DNA from: Chloroflexota bacterium
Lineage (GTDB): Bacteria > Chloroflexota > UBA6077 > JACCZL01
Assembly (NCBI GenBank): GCA_020850535.1
Contig: JADZEM010000186.1
Location: 1-60,497 of the forward strand
Reading direction: 5' to 3'
DNA length: 60,497 bases
The position numbers were made by a program, and so were the translations under genes. Numbering within the stretch: the first letter of the stretch is position 1; each line of letters opens with the position of its first letter. Shown one piece after another: positions 1 to 9,059 of this stretch. The notes beneath the pieces were generated by a model. The model saw nothing but the letters and a program-made list of their open reading frames with translations. It ran no database searches and had not been told where the DNA came from.

Positions 1-599
1 GCGAGGGCTTCCGCCTCCGAACCGACGGCAAGGGCCGCCTGAGCCTGGTGCTCGACACCTGGGGCGGCCAGTTCATCCAGTTCACCCGCATCGGCGAGAT
101 GCTGGCCGGGCAGCTCAAGAAGATCGGCATCGAGCTCCAGGTCAAGGAGCTGGAGCGGAGCTTCGGTCAGAAGCGCAACGCTGCCAACGAGAACCAGATC
201 TACGCCTGGCAGAACGACGGCTCGGAGCACCTCTACACCTTCCCCGGCCACGTCTTCCCGTTCGATCAGACGGGCGGCGGCGGTGCGCTCTACGCGACGT
301 GGTTCCAGTCCAACGGCGCGCAGGGCAAGGAGCCGCCCGGCAAGATCAAGGAAGTGATGGACAAGTGGAAGAAGGCGTTCGGCGTGCCGGAGGCCGAGCA
401 GGTCAAGCTGGGCAAGGAGATCTGGGCCACCGTCGTGGACGAGGTCTTCATGTCGGGCGTGGTCGGGCTGGCCGCCGCCGTGTCGGGCGTCCGGCTGATC
501 AAGAACACCATGGGCAACATCCCTGCCCGCCAGTTCAACAGCCCGGACGGCAAGACCCCGGGCACGTCCCGACCGGCCCAGTTCTACTTCAAGAGCTGA
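1..599 (+). CDS. ABC transporter substrate-binding protein, family 5 (3' part only)
   Basis: This is the C-terminal part of a gene whose start lies left of the window; the reading frame is open from base 3 to the TGA at 597-599. The visible 199 residues resemble the end of extracytoplasmic family-5 solute-binding proteins (peptide/nickel/opine type). They include an LKKIGIELQVKE-like strand, followed by conserved Trp/Phe-rich segments and a final two-stranded region. Such proteins deliver oligopeptides or other solutes to an ABC permease at the outside of the membrane. The partner permease genes are not visible and may lie to the left. The ligand cannot be told from this fragment. Confidence 0.8.
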   Translation, partial: EGFRLRTDGKGRLSLVLDTWGGQFIQFTRIGEMLAGQLKKIGIELQVKELERSFGQKRNAANENQIYAWQNDGSEHLYTFPGHVFPFDQTGGGGALYATWFQSNGAQGKEPPGKIKEVMDKWKKAFGVPEAEQVKLGKEIWATVVDEVFMSGVVGLAAAVSGVRLIKNTMGNIPARQFNSPDGKTPGTSRPAQFYFKS

Positions 600-618
600 G
601 GCCTCTCGTCGCCGATGC

Positions 619-652
619 GGGCCGCGCGTGACTCGTCACGCGCGGCCCTTTT
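619..652 (+). terminator. Rho-independent terminator after the substrate-binding gene
   Basis: A perfect 13-bp stem (619-631 pairing with 636-648) closes a CTCG loop and is followed directly by TTTT (649-652). It lies 20 bp after the stop codon at 599. This is the clearest intrinsic terminator in the window. Confidence 0.9.
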
Positions 653-661
653 CGTTACACT
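633..661 (+). promoter_or_regulatory. Candidate sigma70-type promoter for the PP2C-cyclase gene
   Basis: TCGTCA (633-638) and TACACT (656-661) are separated by 17 bp, each matching the consensus at four of six positions. The -35 box lies in the loop and right arm of the upstream terminator, so the two signals overlap. Transcription would start near 668, about 90 bp before the chosen ATG. Inferred from sequence only. Confidence 0.4.
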
Positions 662-758
662 GCCCACGCATCGGGCGGGATGCGGGGCCTGCCATGCACG
701 TCGCCTCGACGTGAGGCGCGTCTCCACGTCCTCGCCGGCCGCGGAGGCCCATTCCCCA

Positions 759-3128
759 ATGCCGCTCCAGGTCACCGGCGCGCTCATGACCGACCTCGGC
801 CGTCAGCGGGCGGTCAACGAGGACTGGTGCGGCTCTCTCACGCCGGACGAGTTCGACGATGACCCGCGTCAGCCATCGATCTGGGTCATCGCGGACGGGC
901 TGAGCCAGTTCGGCACCGGCCGCGACGCCGCCCGCCTCACCGTCGAGGCGACGCTCGGCGCCGGCTGGGGGCCGGAGGTCACCGATCCCGGCCAGCAGCT
1001 CCTGACCGCCGCCGAGACGGCCAACCGGATCCTGTGGGCGCGCGCGCAGGACTCGTCCGATCCGGCACGCCTGCACGCCGCGACGCTCCTCGGCCTCGTC
1101 GTCAAGGAGGACGTCGCCTGGGTGGTCTCCGCCGGCGACTGTCGCGCGTACCTGCTGCGTGACGCGGCCGTTCGTCAGATCACCCGCGATCACACCGTCG
1201 CCGCCGAACAGGTCCGCGCCGGCCGTCTGCGCCCGGAGGATGTCGCGCGGCACCCGGGCCGCAACACCCTGACCCGCTGCCTCGGCTTTCGGGCGTCCGT
1301 CCACCCGGACCTGTTCCGCGAGCCGCTGGAGGCTGGCGACCGGCTGGTGATCTGCTCGGACGGCATCACCCGCCACATCTCGGACGACGAGCTCGCGCAG
1401 ATCGTCCAGGAGTCCGCGCCGCAGCAGGCCTGCACCCGCCTCGTCGAGCTGGCGAATCAACGGGGCGGTGCTGACAACATCACGATCGGTGTGCTGGAGG
1501 TGGAAGAGGTTCACCAGCCGACGCGGGTGATCCCGCCCCGCCCGTCCCTACGCGACCTGAGCACCAGCAGGCTGGCCGCGCTCCAGGAGATCGGCCAGCG
1601 GATCAACGCCAGCCTCGACGTGGCCGAGACGCTCGAATCGGTGCTGAACAGCCTGGTCGAGATGACCGGGGCCGAGCGCGCCTGCATCATGCTCAGGAAC
1701 CACGACACCGGGCAGCTCGCGTTCGAGGTCGGGCGCAACCTCGATGCCCAGGGCGTCGCGGAGGACGCGACGATCTCGCGGAATATCGTCGGGTCCGTCT
1801 TCCGAGACGGCAAGCCGCTCCTGCTCGGGGACGCGGTCGCCGACCCGCGCTTCAAGGCGTTCGAGAGCGTCGTAGTACAGGCGTTGCGCTCGGTCATCTG
1901 CACGCCGCTCGTCGTGCGCGGCGAGGTGATCGGCGTGGTGTACATCGACAACAGCCTCGGGGCCGAGCTGTTCACACCGTCTGACCTGGATCTCGTCACG
2001 GCGTTCGCGAACGTCGCGGCGGCGGCCATCGAGAATGCGCGGCTGCACCAGCGGCTTGAGGCGCAGGTCCGCGAGATCACGGCGATGAAGACGACGCAGG
2101 AGCGCATCCTCCGCAGCGTGAGCAGCGGCATCATCGCCGTTGACCGCGACGGCACGCTGACCAGCGCCAACCCGGCCGCCGCCGAGCTGTTCCTGACCAC
2201 GTCCGATCAGATGGTCGGCAAGCGGCTCGACGCCTTCCTGCCGCCGCACTTCCTGAACCTGCTGGGGCCGCCGTTCATTGGAGACGGCAACGAGCCGGGC
2301 GCAACGGTTCAGGGCTTCGAGATGGCCGGCGTCATCGACGGGCGCGGATACGTCCATTTCAAGCACCACCTCTCGCCCCTGCGAGATGAGGCCGGCCAGA
2401 CCGTCGGCTACGTTCTGGTGCTGGAGGATCATACCGAGCGCGAGCGGCTGGAGCGAGAACGCCGCAAGGCCGCCGCCGAGCGTTCGCAGATGGAGCAGAT
2501 CTTCGGGCGGTTCATGCCGCGCGGCGTCTTCCAGGAGCTGATGCGGCAGGGTCCGGACCAGCTCAGGATCGGCGGGGATCGCCGCGAGCTGACCGTGATG
2601 TTCGCCGACATTCGCGGGTTCACCGGGATGTCGGAGCGGCTGGCGCCCGAACAAGTGGTAGAAGTCCTCAACAGCTACCTGACGGCGGCCACCGACATCG
2701 TCTTTGAGCACCAGGGGACGGTTGACAAGTTCATTGGCGACGCAATCATGGCGCTGTTTGGCGCACCGATGCAGCTCGAACAGCACGCACTCTTCGCAGT
2801 TCGGGCAGCGATGGCGATGCAGCGGCGTTTTGCCGAGACAGTGTCACGGAGCGGACAGCGCGCCAGCTTCGGGATCGGTATAAACACGGGCCAGGGGGTT
2901 GTTGGCACCATCGGCGCACCCCAGCTCTTGAGCTACACCGTCATCGGCGACGTCGTCAATGTCGCGGCCCGGCTCCAGAATGAGGCGCGCGCGGGCGAAG
3001 TGCTGGTCACCGAGGAGACGTTCCGGCTGGTGGAGCAGCACGTAGAATCGGAAGAGCTTGGCTCGATCTTCGTCAAGGGACGGCTCGCCCCAGTGACCAT
3101 GTATAAAGTCACCGCTTTGCGACCCTGA
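759..3128 (+). CDS. PP2C phosphatase - GAF - PAS - adenylate cyclase fusion protein
   Basis: A multidomain signalling protein of 789 residues. The PP2C-type Ser/Thr phosphatase is at about 4-243, with NED, ADG, SDG and GADNIT motifs. A GAF sensor follows at about 270-425 and a PAS domain at about 440-560. A class III nucleotide cyclase lies at about 590-785, with both metal aspartates (FADIRGF and KFIGDA) and a VIGDVVN-AAR segment. The Lys and Asp positions suggest ATP rather than GTP as substrate, giving cAMP. The open frame extends up to 615, but that codon lies inside the upstream terminator, so the ATG at 759 (or 786) is preferred. No membrane segment is evident. A cNMP-binding protein is encoded at 9060-11054. 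The usual PP2C GG pair after ADG is replaced, so phosphatase activity could be altered. Confidence 0.9.
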   Translation: MPLQVTGALMTDLGRQRAVNEDWCGSLTPDEFDDDPRQPSIWVIADGLSQFGTGRDAARLTVEATLGAGWGPEVTDPGQQLLTAAETANRILWARAQDSSDPARLHAATLLGLVVKEDVAWVVSAGDCRAYLLRDAAVRQITRDHTVAAEQVRAGRLRPEDVARHPGRNTLTRCLGFRASVHPDLFREPLEAGDRLVICSDGITRHISDDELAQIVQESAPQQACTRLVELANQRGGADNITIGVLEVEEVHQPTRVIPPRPSLRDLSTSRLAALQEIGQRINASLDVAETLESVLNSLVEMTGAERACIMLRNHDTGQLAFEVGRNLDAQGVAEDATISRNIVGSVFRDGKPLLLGDAVADPRFKAFESVVVQALRSVICTPLVVRGEVIGVVYIDNSLGAELFTPSDLDLVTAFANVAAAAIENARLHQRLEAQVREITAMKTTQERILRSVSSGIIAVDRDGTLTSANPAAAELFLTTSDQMVGKRLDAFLPPHFLNLLGPPFIGDGNEPGATVQGFEMAGVIDGRGYVHFKHHLSPLRDEAGQTVGYVLVLEDHTERERLERERRKAAAERSQMEQIFGRFMPRGVFQELMRQGPDQLRIGGDRRELTVMFADIRGFTGMSERLAPEQVVEVLNSYLTAATDIVFEHQGTVDKFIGDAIMALFGAPMQLEQHALFAVRAAMAMQRRFAETVSRSGQRASFGIGINTGQGVVGTIGAPQLLSYTVIGDVVNVAARLQNEARAGEVLVTEETFRLVEQHVESEELGSIFVKGRLAPVTMYKVTALRP

Positions 3129-3180
3129 AAGACGCAGGACGCGCACGGCGTGCGACAGCACCGACGCGGGAGATCGTTGC

Positions 3181-6060
3181 GTGAGACACCAGCCACAGCC
3201 GCCCCACACACCAGGGTTCTTTTCCCACCTCGGGGAGTTTGTCGCGCGGTTCCGATGGCTGGTGCTGGCCGTCTGGATCATCTTCGTCGGCGTCTCGGTG
3301 CTGGGCGCGCGGCAGGTCAAGGGCGAGCTGGTCTCCGGCGGCATCAACGTCCCCGGCAGCGAGTCGAACCGAGGCGAGGCGGTCCTGGCTGACGAGTTCG
3401 ACCGCCGCCCGACGCGCACCGCCGCCGCGATCTTCACCAGCTCGAAGTTCAAGGTCACGGACCCGCAGTACCGCGAGGGAGTAGACCAGGCCGTCAAGCG
3501 GATTCAGGACGTCGAGGGCGTCGACCGCATCGTGACGTTCTACGTCTCCGGCCTGAAGCGGCTGGTCAGCGAGGACGAGCACACCACCTACGCCGTCATC
3601 AACCTCAAGGGCGATGAGGAGGAAGCGAAGGCCCTGGTCCCGAAGATCCGCGAGGAGCTGCACCGCGACCTCTCGAATGACATCGACGAGGCCTACATTA
3701 TCGGCTTCCCGGCCGTGTCCTACGACATCTCGCAGGGCAGCGCCGAGGATCTCCACCATGCCGAGCTGTCGAGCCTGCCGCTGACGCTCTTCCTGCTGCT
3801 GCTCGTCTTCGGCACCGTGGTCGCATCGGGGCTGCCGGTGATGCTTGGCGCGGCGGCAGTGGTCACGGCGCTCGGGATTCTCTACCTCGTGGCACAGCGG
3901 ATGGAGACCTCCATCTTCGCGATGAACACGGCGTCGATGATCGGTCTCGGTCTCGGCATCGACTTCTCGCTGCTGATGGTCAGCCGCTACCGCGAGGAGC
4001 TGGCGAAGGGCCGCACGCCGCACATGGCGACGGTCAAGACCGTCGAGACGGCCGGGACGTCCATCGTCTTCTCGGGTCTGACGGTCATGGCCGGCCTGTC
4101 GGTCATGCTGCTCTACGACCTGGTGCTGGTGCGGTCCATCGCGCTGGGCATGCTGCTGGTGGCTGGACTCGCGGTGCTTGGCGCGGTCACGCTGCTGCCG
4201 GCCCTGATGTGCCTTTTCGGACGGCAGGTCAACGCCTTCAACCTGATCCCCGGCCGCAAGCCGGGGCAGAAGCGGTCGTCCGGCACGGGCGTCTGGCACA
4301 GCTGGAGCCTGCTGGTCATGCGGTATCCCTGGCCGTTCCTGTTCCTGTCGGTCGGGCTGCTGGCAGCGATGTCCTGGCCGGCCCGCGACATGAACGCCAT
4401 CGGCGCGGGTGGGCCGCAGGGCGTCGGCGAGGAGGCCGAGTCGCGGAAGGGCTTCGAGATTCTCTCCCGGTCGTTCCCCGTGGGCGAGGTCGCCCCGATC
4501 TCGATCATCGTCAAGCTGAACAAGCAGGATGCGGCGTTTGAGACGGCCAACCGCGAAGGCGTGTTCAAGCTGACGCAGGAGCTGACCGACGACAAGACCC
4601 GCGTGGCGCGCGTCGAGTCGATCGCGAATCTGCGCCCAGGCATGTCGCTTGACGAGTTCAAGGCCGTCACGCCCGAGCAGTTGATCGGCACGGACCCGCG
4701 TCAGCGGGCGCTGATCGCGCAGTACGTCAACATCGACCGCACCCGCGACATGTATCACGTCGTCGTGATCTCGAACTTCGCGGAGGTCGCGCCGGAGACG
4801 ACGGATCTCGTGAAGGACATCCGCGCCACTGTCGTGCCGGGCATCCGCGAGCTGCGCGGGGCCGAGGTGCTGGTCACCGGGCAGTCGGCGCTGACCCTCG
4901 ACTACCGCGACGAGCTGTTCGGGCAGTTCCCGAAGCTCGTGGGGCTGGTGCTGCTGGTCACGTACTTCGTGCTGCTGCTCTTCTTCCACTCGCTGATCCT
5001 GCCGCTCAAGGCCATCTTGATGAACCTGATCGGCATCACGGCGAGCTACGGCTTCCTGGTGATGGTCTTCGAGTGGGGCATCCTCGACAAGATCCTCGGC
5101 TTCGATCACCTCGGCCGCCTGACGATGTTCCCGCCGGTGATCTTGTTCTCGATCCTCTTCGGCCTCTCGACGGACTATGAGGTCTTCCTGCTCAGCCGGG
5201 TGAAGGAGATCTACGAGCACCAGAAGCACAAGCTCGACGAGCAGTTCGGCCCGAACGCCGTCCACGACGCGGAGTACAACCACAAGCTGGACGAGATCAA
5301 CGAGCACAGCGTGGCCGAGGGGCTGGAGCGGACGGCCGGCATCATCACCGCCGCCGGCCTGATCATGATCGTGGTGTTCGGGGCGTTCTCGCTCGGGCAC
5401 GTGTTGGTGGTGAAGGAGTTGGGTATCGGCCTGTCGATGGCCGTGCTGCTAGACTCGACCATCATCCGCGTCATCATGGTGCCGGTCTCGATGAAGCTGA
5501 TGGGCCACCTGAACTGGTGGATGCCGAAGGCGCTCGACTGGATCCCGACCATCTCCGAGCCGCCCAGCGACGATCTCGAAGAGGACGGCGCGCACGGCGC
5601 CCGCCCGATGCCCGGACAGGCCCGGTTCTGCGGTCGCTGCGGCGCGGTGCTGCCAGCACGGGCGCGCTTCTGCGGACGCTGCGGCCGGGTGCTGAGCGCC
5701 CCGCGTGACTATCCACAGCAGATGCCGGCCGGCGTTGGCGCGGGCATGGCCGCCTACGGCTCGGGCGAGACCGTGATGGGCGACATGCTCGGTGCACCGC
5801 GCCAGGACTGGGGCCGACAGGCCTCGGGCGGGCAGGCGATGATGCCGCAGGCCGGCATGGGTCTGTACCGTATCCCCATCGTGCTGCGGATCGGACGGAC
5901 CGAGCATCGCGCCTGGCTCAACCTGCGTGACTGTCAGGTGGAGAAGGACCCGAACCTGCCGAACGTGCCGGTGATCGCCGTGGACGGGCTGGACGTGCGC
6001 CCGATGCCCGGCCAGGATCCGCCTGAGATCCAGATTCGTAACGCCCGCATCCGGTACTGA
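3181..6060 (+). CDS. MMPL/RND-family transporter with C-terminal double zinc ribbon
   Basis: A 959-residue membrane protein of the MMPL class, RND-type exporters that use proton motive force to move lipids or other hydrophobic substrates. It has the two-fold RND plan. There is one N-terminal helix, a periplasmic loop, and a helix bundle containing GIDFSLLMVSRYREE. A second loop follows, then a bundle containing LSTDYEVFLLSRVKE. The Asp residues in these motifs fit the proton-relay positions. After the last helix is an unusual cytoplasmic tail with two consecutive CGRCG knuckles (about 817-838), a Gly/Met-rich linker and a beta-rich end. The start is GTG with GGGAG upstream. It lies 52 bp after the cyclase gene. 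The zinc-ribbon tail is shared in style with neighbouring genes. The cargo is unknown. Confidence 0.9.
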   Translation: MRHQPQPPHTPGFFSHLGEFVARFRWLVLAVWIIFVGVSVLGARQVKGELVSGGINVPGSESNRGEAVLADEFDRRPTRTAAAIFTSSKFKVTDPQYREGVDQAVKRIQDVEGVDRIVTFYVSGLKRLVSEDEHTTYAVINLKGDEEEAKALVPKIREELHRDLSNDIDEAYIIGFPAVSYDISQGSAEDLHHAELSSLPLTLFLLLLVFGTVVASGLPVMLGAAAVVTALGILYLVAQRMETSIFAMNTASMIGLGLGIDFSLLMVSRYREELAKGRTPHMATVKTVETAGTSIVFSGLTVMAGLSVMLLYDLVLVRSIALGMLLVAGLAVLGAVTLLPALMCLFGRQVNAFNLIPGRKPGQKRSSGTGVWHSWSLLVMRYPWPFLFLSVGLLAAMSWPARDMNAIGAGGPQGVGEEAESRKGFEILSRSFPVGEVAPISIIVKLNKQDAAFETANREGVFKLTQELTDDKTRVARVESIANLRPGMSLDEFKAVTPEQLIGTDPRQRALIAQYVNIDRTRDMYHVVVISNFAEVAPETTDLVKDIRATVVPGIRELRGAEVLVTGQSALTLDYRDELFGQFPKLVGLVLLVTYFVLLLFFHSLILPLKAILMNLIGITASYGFLVMVFEWGILDKILGFDHLGRLTMFPPVILFSILFGLSTDYEVFLLSRVKEIYEHQKHKLDEQFGPNAVHDAEYNHKLDEINEHSVAEGLERTAGIITAAGLIMIVVFGAFSLGHVLVVKELGIGLSMAVLLDSTIIRVIMVPVSMKLMGHLNWWMPKALDWIPTISEPPSDDLEEDGAHGARPMPGQARFCGRCGAVLPARARFCGRCGRVLSAPRDYPQQMPAGVGAGMAAYGSGETVMGDMLGAPRQDWGRQASGGQAMMPQAGMGLYRIPIVLRIGRTEHRAWLNLRDCQVEKDPNLPNVPVIAVDGLDVRPMPGQDPPEIQIRNARIRY

Positions 6061-6097
6061 GCATCGCCCTCACCCCGCGCCACTCAACGACCAGACC

Positions 6098-6116
6098 GCC
6101 GAACCGATGGTTCGGC
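6098..6116. other. Short perfect hairpin between MMPL and the next gene
   Basis: GCCGAACC (6098-6105) pairs perfectly with GGTTCGGC (6109-6116) around a 3-nt loop. There is no T-run after it, so it is not a classical terminator; it could be an mRNA-processing or attenuation structure. Confidence 0.35.
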
Positions 6117-6143
6117 ACACGCCATCGAGAAGGAGCGACTTCC

Positions 6144-6515
6144 GTGGAGCCACAGCAACCCCCGCGCTCCACTCCTCCGCCGCCAGCGTCGGCATCAGGC
6201 ACGCCGCCCCCGCCAACCGGTGGGGCGACCCCTCCGCCGCCGCCGTCGGGTGCTGCGCCACCGCCTCCACCCCCGGCCGCGGCCGCCAGCCCCGGCGCAC
6301 CGACCGTGACCGTCTGCCCGGCCTGCGGCGTGCCACGGGCCGAGGATACGCGGTACTGCGAAGAGTGCGGCCACGATTACGGCGGTCAGGTGGCCCCAGA
6401 GGCCGAGGAGAAGCCCCTGCTCCGAGGCCCAGTCCTCTGGGCGTTCATGCTGTTCTGGGTCGCGCTCGCCGTCGGCGGACTCTGGTACCTGTTCACGGTG
6501 CTCTGGGCGGCCTGA
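6144..6515 (+). CDS. Small proline-rich zinc-ribbon protein with one C-terminal membrane helix
   Basis: A 123-residue protein of no recognised named family. The first 55 or so residues are almost entirely Pro, Ala and Gly. Then comes a zinc-ribbon with CPAC and CEEC knuckles (about 57-77), and a hydrophobic C-terminal helix (about 95-120) that would anchor it in the membrane with the ribbon inside. The GTG start has a good AAGGAG site about 8 bp upstream (6129-6134). It lies between two genes of related style, the MMPL with zinc-ribbon tail and an FHA protein, and may act as an adaptor. The function is an inference. Confidence 0.75.
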   Translation: MEPQQPPRSTPPPPASASGTPPPPTGGATPPPPPSGAAPPPPPPAAAASPGAPTVTVCPACGVPRAEDTRYCEECGHDYGGQVAPEAEEKPLLRGPVLWAFMLFWVALAVGGLWYLFTVLWAA

Positions 6516-6524
6516 GCGCTCGCC

Positions 6525-7514
6525 GTGAGACTGGTTGTTCTGGAGGGTCCGACTGCCCGGCCGACCTTTGAGATCCTTCAGCGGCGGACGCTGATCGGGC
6601 GCGCGCCCGATTGTGATGTGCTGGTCTACGACGCGCAGGTCTCGCGGCACCATGCTCAGATCCTGCGGCTCGGCGACGCCTACGTCATCGAGAGCTTGCA
6701 GGCTGCCAATCCGGCCATCGTCAACGACCGTATGACGGTCGAGCGGCGCAAGCTCTCAGACGGCGACCTGATCGTGCTGGGGACAGTTGTGTTTCAGGTC
6801 GATCTGCCGCCCCAGACCGCGCATCCCGACGACTCCTGGTCGCGAGACCGTCGGATGCCGGGCGCCCCGGCCCCGGTCTCTGACGACCTGGACCCTGAGG
6901 ACTACCAAGAGACGCCGGGCGTCGTCATGCCCCAGGAAATCGAGCCGTCGCGCAGAACGCACGAGAATGTGGCGCCGCCTCAGCCCCGGCCACTGGCAGC
7001 GCACGCGAACGCGAACGCGCTGCCGTCGACGGTCCAGCAGCCGAAAGACCGGCCGTCAGCAGACCAGCCGCCAACATCCCAGCAGCCACCGGCGCAGCCG
7101 TTGACCGCCCAGCAGCCGCCCACAGCGCCGCGGCCACTCGCAGCATCCGCCGAGCCGGCCCCGCAGCGCTCCCCTCGCGAGCAGTTGGTGGCGGTCGCTG
7201 TGCGCCTTGGAGCGGCCGGGCAACGCCTCCAGTCACGAGTGCTCGCGTCAGGCCTTGCGCCTGCTGGCGCATCTGTCGAGAGCGACGCGGTCACCCAGCT
7301 GGTCGCCGAGCACGAGCGGCTCGGCGGCGACACCGAGCTGGCGCGGCTGGCGGTCCTGCTCAGCGAACGGCTGGGCAACCAGACGGACATCCGCGCCCTG
7401 TACCGTCTGGGAGCCGAGGCCGCCGAGTTGGGCGCCTGGACGCGGCTCGCGAGGCAGTCTGTCGAGGAGGCGATCCGCCTTGCCGAGGCGCTGGGCGTCC
7501 ACCGCGCCCTGTGA
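6525..7514 (+). CDS. FHA-domain protein
   Basis: A cytoplasmic 329-residue protein. It begins with a forkhead-associated domain (about 1-90) containing LIGRAPDCDV, VSRHHAQI and a final strand ending in VFQVDLP. These are the usual phosphothreonine-binding loop residues (Arg, Ser, His), although the normal Asn of the last loop is less clear. The middle (about 100-215) is low-complexity Pro/Gln/Ala. The C-terminus (about 215-329) is helical and of unknown fold. It begins 9 bp after the previous stop and is likely cotranscribed. FHA domains read phosphothreonine, and the PP2C upstream could be the eraser, but no Ser/Thr kinase is in the window. Confidence 0.85.
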   Translation: MRLVVLEGPTARPTFEILQRRTLIGRAPDCDVLVYDAQVSRHHAQILRLGDAYVIESLQAANPAIVNDRMTVERRKLSDGDLIVLGTVVFQVDLPPQTAHPDDSWSRDRRMPGAPAPVSDDLDPEDYQETPGVVMPQEIEPSRRTHENVAPPQPRPLAAHANANALPSTVQQPKDRPSADQPPTSQQPPAQPLTAQQPPTAPRPLAASAEPAPQRSPREQLVAVAVRLGAAGQRLQSRVLASGLAPAGASVESDAVTQLVAEHERLGGDTELARLAVLLSERLGNQTDIRALYRLGAEAAELGAWTRLARQSVEEAIRLAEALGVHRAL

Positions 7515-7696
7515 CCGGCCAGGCCGCACCCGTGGTGAAACCGCCATCGTTGTGCAGCGTCGTCGGGGCCGCGGTAAAGGCCCTCATCCCCCAACAGCTC
7601 GCGTCATGACGTCATGGGACCATCGACGAACAGGCAATCGCCCTGGGGGTGCGGTCGCTGCCGGCACGATTCAGTCCACGTCGTCGATCCGCTGGT
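7515..7696. other. Intergenic stretch with a short repeat motif
   Basis: No gene is seen here between two converging units. It contains the self-complementary CATGACGTCATG (7605-7616). It also has a copy of the GAACA-GC-ATCGCCCTGGGG motif (7628-7648) that recurs twice near the right end of the window (60044-60064 and 60242-60262). Confidence 0.4.
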
Positions 7697-8965
7697 TCAG
7701 TCCGGCGGCCCGGACAGCACCAGGCAGGCGTTCTGCCCCCCGAACCCGAAGCTGTTCGAGAGCACGGTCCGCACCGGCCGCTCTCGCGCCTCGTTCGGCG
7801 TGTAGTCAAGGTCGCACTCGGCGTCGGGCGTCTCGTAGTTGATGGTCGGCGGGATCAGGCTGCGCTGGATCGTGAGCAGCGAGACGATCGCCTCCAGCGC
7901 CCCGCTCGCGGCGAACATGTGGCCCGTCATCGACTTGTTCGCCGTCACCGGCACGCGCTCGGCCCGGCAGCCCAGCACCCGGCGCAGCGCCACCGTCTCC
8001 AGTCGATCCCCGAGCGGCGTCGAGGTCGCATGCGCGTTGACGTGGTCGATCTCCTCGGCGTGGATGCCGGCGTCCTCGATGGCCAGCCGCATCGCATTCG
8101 ACGAGGCCTCGCCGGTCGGGTCGGGGCCGGTCAAGTGAAAGGCGTCCGTCGTCGCGCCGTACCCCGTGACCTCGCCGTAGACGCGCGCGCCGCGCCGCCG
8201 TGCGTGCTCGTACTCCTCCAGCACCAGCACCGCGCCGCCCTCAGCCGCCACAAAGCCGTCGCGGTCCGCGTCGAACGGACGGCTGGCCCGCGTCGGCTCC
8301 TCGTTACGGGTCGAGAGCGCGCCGATCATGCTCATGCCGATCAGCGTCATCTCGCAGATCGGGGCATCGGCGCCGCCGGCCAGCATCACGTCTGCCGCCC
8401 CGCGTCGAATCACCTCCGTCGCCTCGCCAATGGCCGTCGTGCCGCCAGCGCAGGCGGTGGCCACCGTCGAGTTGTAGCCGCGCGCCCCAACAGCAATGCT
8501 CACGTTGGAGCTGACCATGTTCGGCAGCACCATCGCCATGAACAGCGGATGGGTGCGCTGCCAGCCGCGCTCGCGCAGCACGGCGTAGTTCTTCTCGCTG
8601 ACGGCAATCGAGCCGGCGCTGTTCGAGAGCAGCACGCCCACACGGTCGTGGTTCTCAGGCGTGATGGCCAGCTCGGCGTCTTTGACAGCCATCTGCGCCG
8701 CCGCCACGGCGAACTGGCTGAAGCGGGCCATTCGGCGCGCCTGCTTTTGCGGCATAAACGCCGTTGGGTCGAAGCTCTTGACCGGCGCAGCAATGTGCGT
8801 CGGATACTCCGCGGTCGAGAACGGAAAGTCCGTAAAGTCCATCTCGTCCGGAAATGCCTGCGCGCCGGACACCCCGGAGACGAGATTCGACCAGGTCTCC
8901 TCCACGGATGCACCGACTGGCGACAGCATCCCCAGGCCTGTCACCACGACGCGACGTCGTCCCAC
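7697..8965 (-). CDS. fabF: 3-oxoacyl-ACP synthase II (KAS II)
   Basis: A 422-residue thiolase-fold condensing enzyme. It extends fatty acyl-ACP by two carbons using malonyl-ACP, in the cytoplasm. The catalytic Cys sits in TACAGG (about residue 171). The two histidines are in NAHATSTPLGD and NKSMTGHMFAASGA, and a GFGGQNA loop near the end completes the family pattern. The length is normal for FabF. The start is GTG with GGAGGG 5-10 bp upstream. It is downstream of the patatin and FHA genes on the same strand with a 94-bp gap, so it may share their message. It is not beside other fab genes, so it may be a specialised copy for a lipid or secondary product. Confidence 0.93.
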   Translation of the reverse strand: MGRRRVVVTGLGMLSPVGASVEETWSNLVSGVSGAQAFPDEMDFTDFPFSTAEYPTHIAAPVKSFDPTAFMPQKQARRMARFSQFAVAAAQMAVKDAELAITPENHDRVGVLLSNSAGSIAVSEKNYAVLRERGWQRTHPLFMAMVLPNMVSSNVSIAVGARGYNSTVATACAGGTTAIGEATEVIRRGAADVMLAGGADAPICEMTLIGMSMIGALSTRNEEPTRASRPFDADRDGFVAAEGGAVLVLEEYEHARRRGARVYGEVTGYGATTDAFHLTGPDPTGEASSNAMRLAIEDAGIHAEEIDHVNAHATSTPLGDRLETVALRRVLGCRAERVPVTANKSMTGHMFAASGALEAIVSLLTIQRSLIPPTINYETPDAECDLDYTPNEARERPVRTVLSNSFGFGGQNACLVLSGPPD

Positions 8966-9059
8966 CTTGTTCCCTCCGTGTATACCAGCGCCCTACGTCG
9001 GAAACACCAGGAGCAGAGCCGAGACGGTGGTCGAACCGACGAGCTGGCCTACTGTCAGC

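Noticed and set aside
615-758. Longer N-terminus of the PP2C-cyclase from the ATG at 615
   Set aside because: That codon is inside the terminator stem region and the first 48 residues are not domain-like; the ATG at 759 fits better.
3109-5400. Long open frame on the minus strand across the MMPL gene
   Set aside because: Antisense shadow of a GC-rich gene: very high Arg/His/Gln/Asp content, no domain, no ribosome site.
7605-7616. CATGACGTCATG as a regulatory operator
   Set aside because: A single 12-bp palindrome with no regulator nearby; could be chance in this composition.
8979-8984. TATACA as a -10 box for fabF
   Set aside because: Placed so close to the ribosome site that the message would start inside it; no -35 partner.
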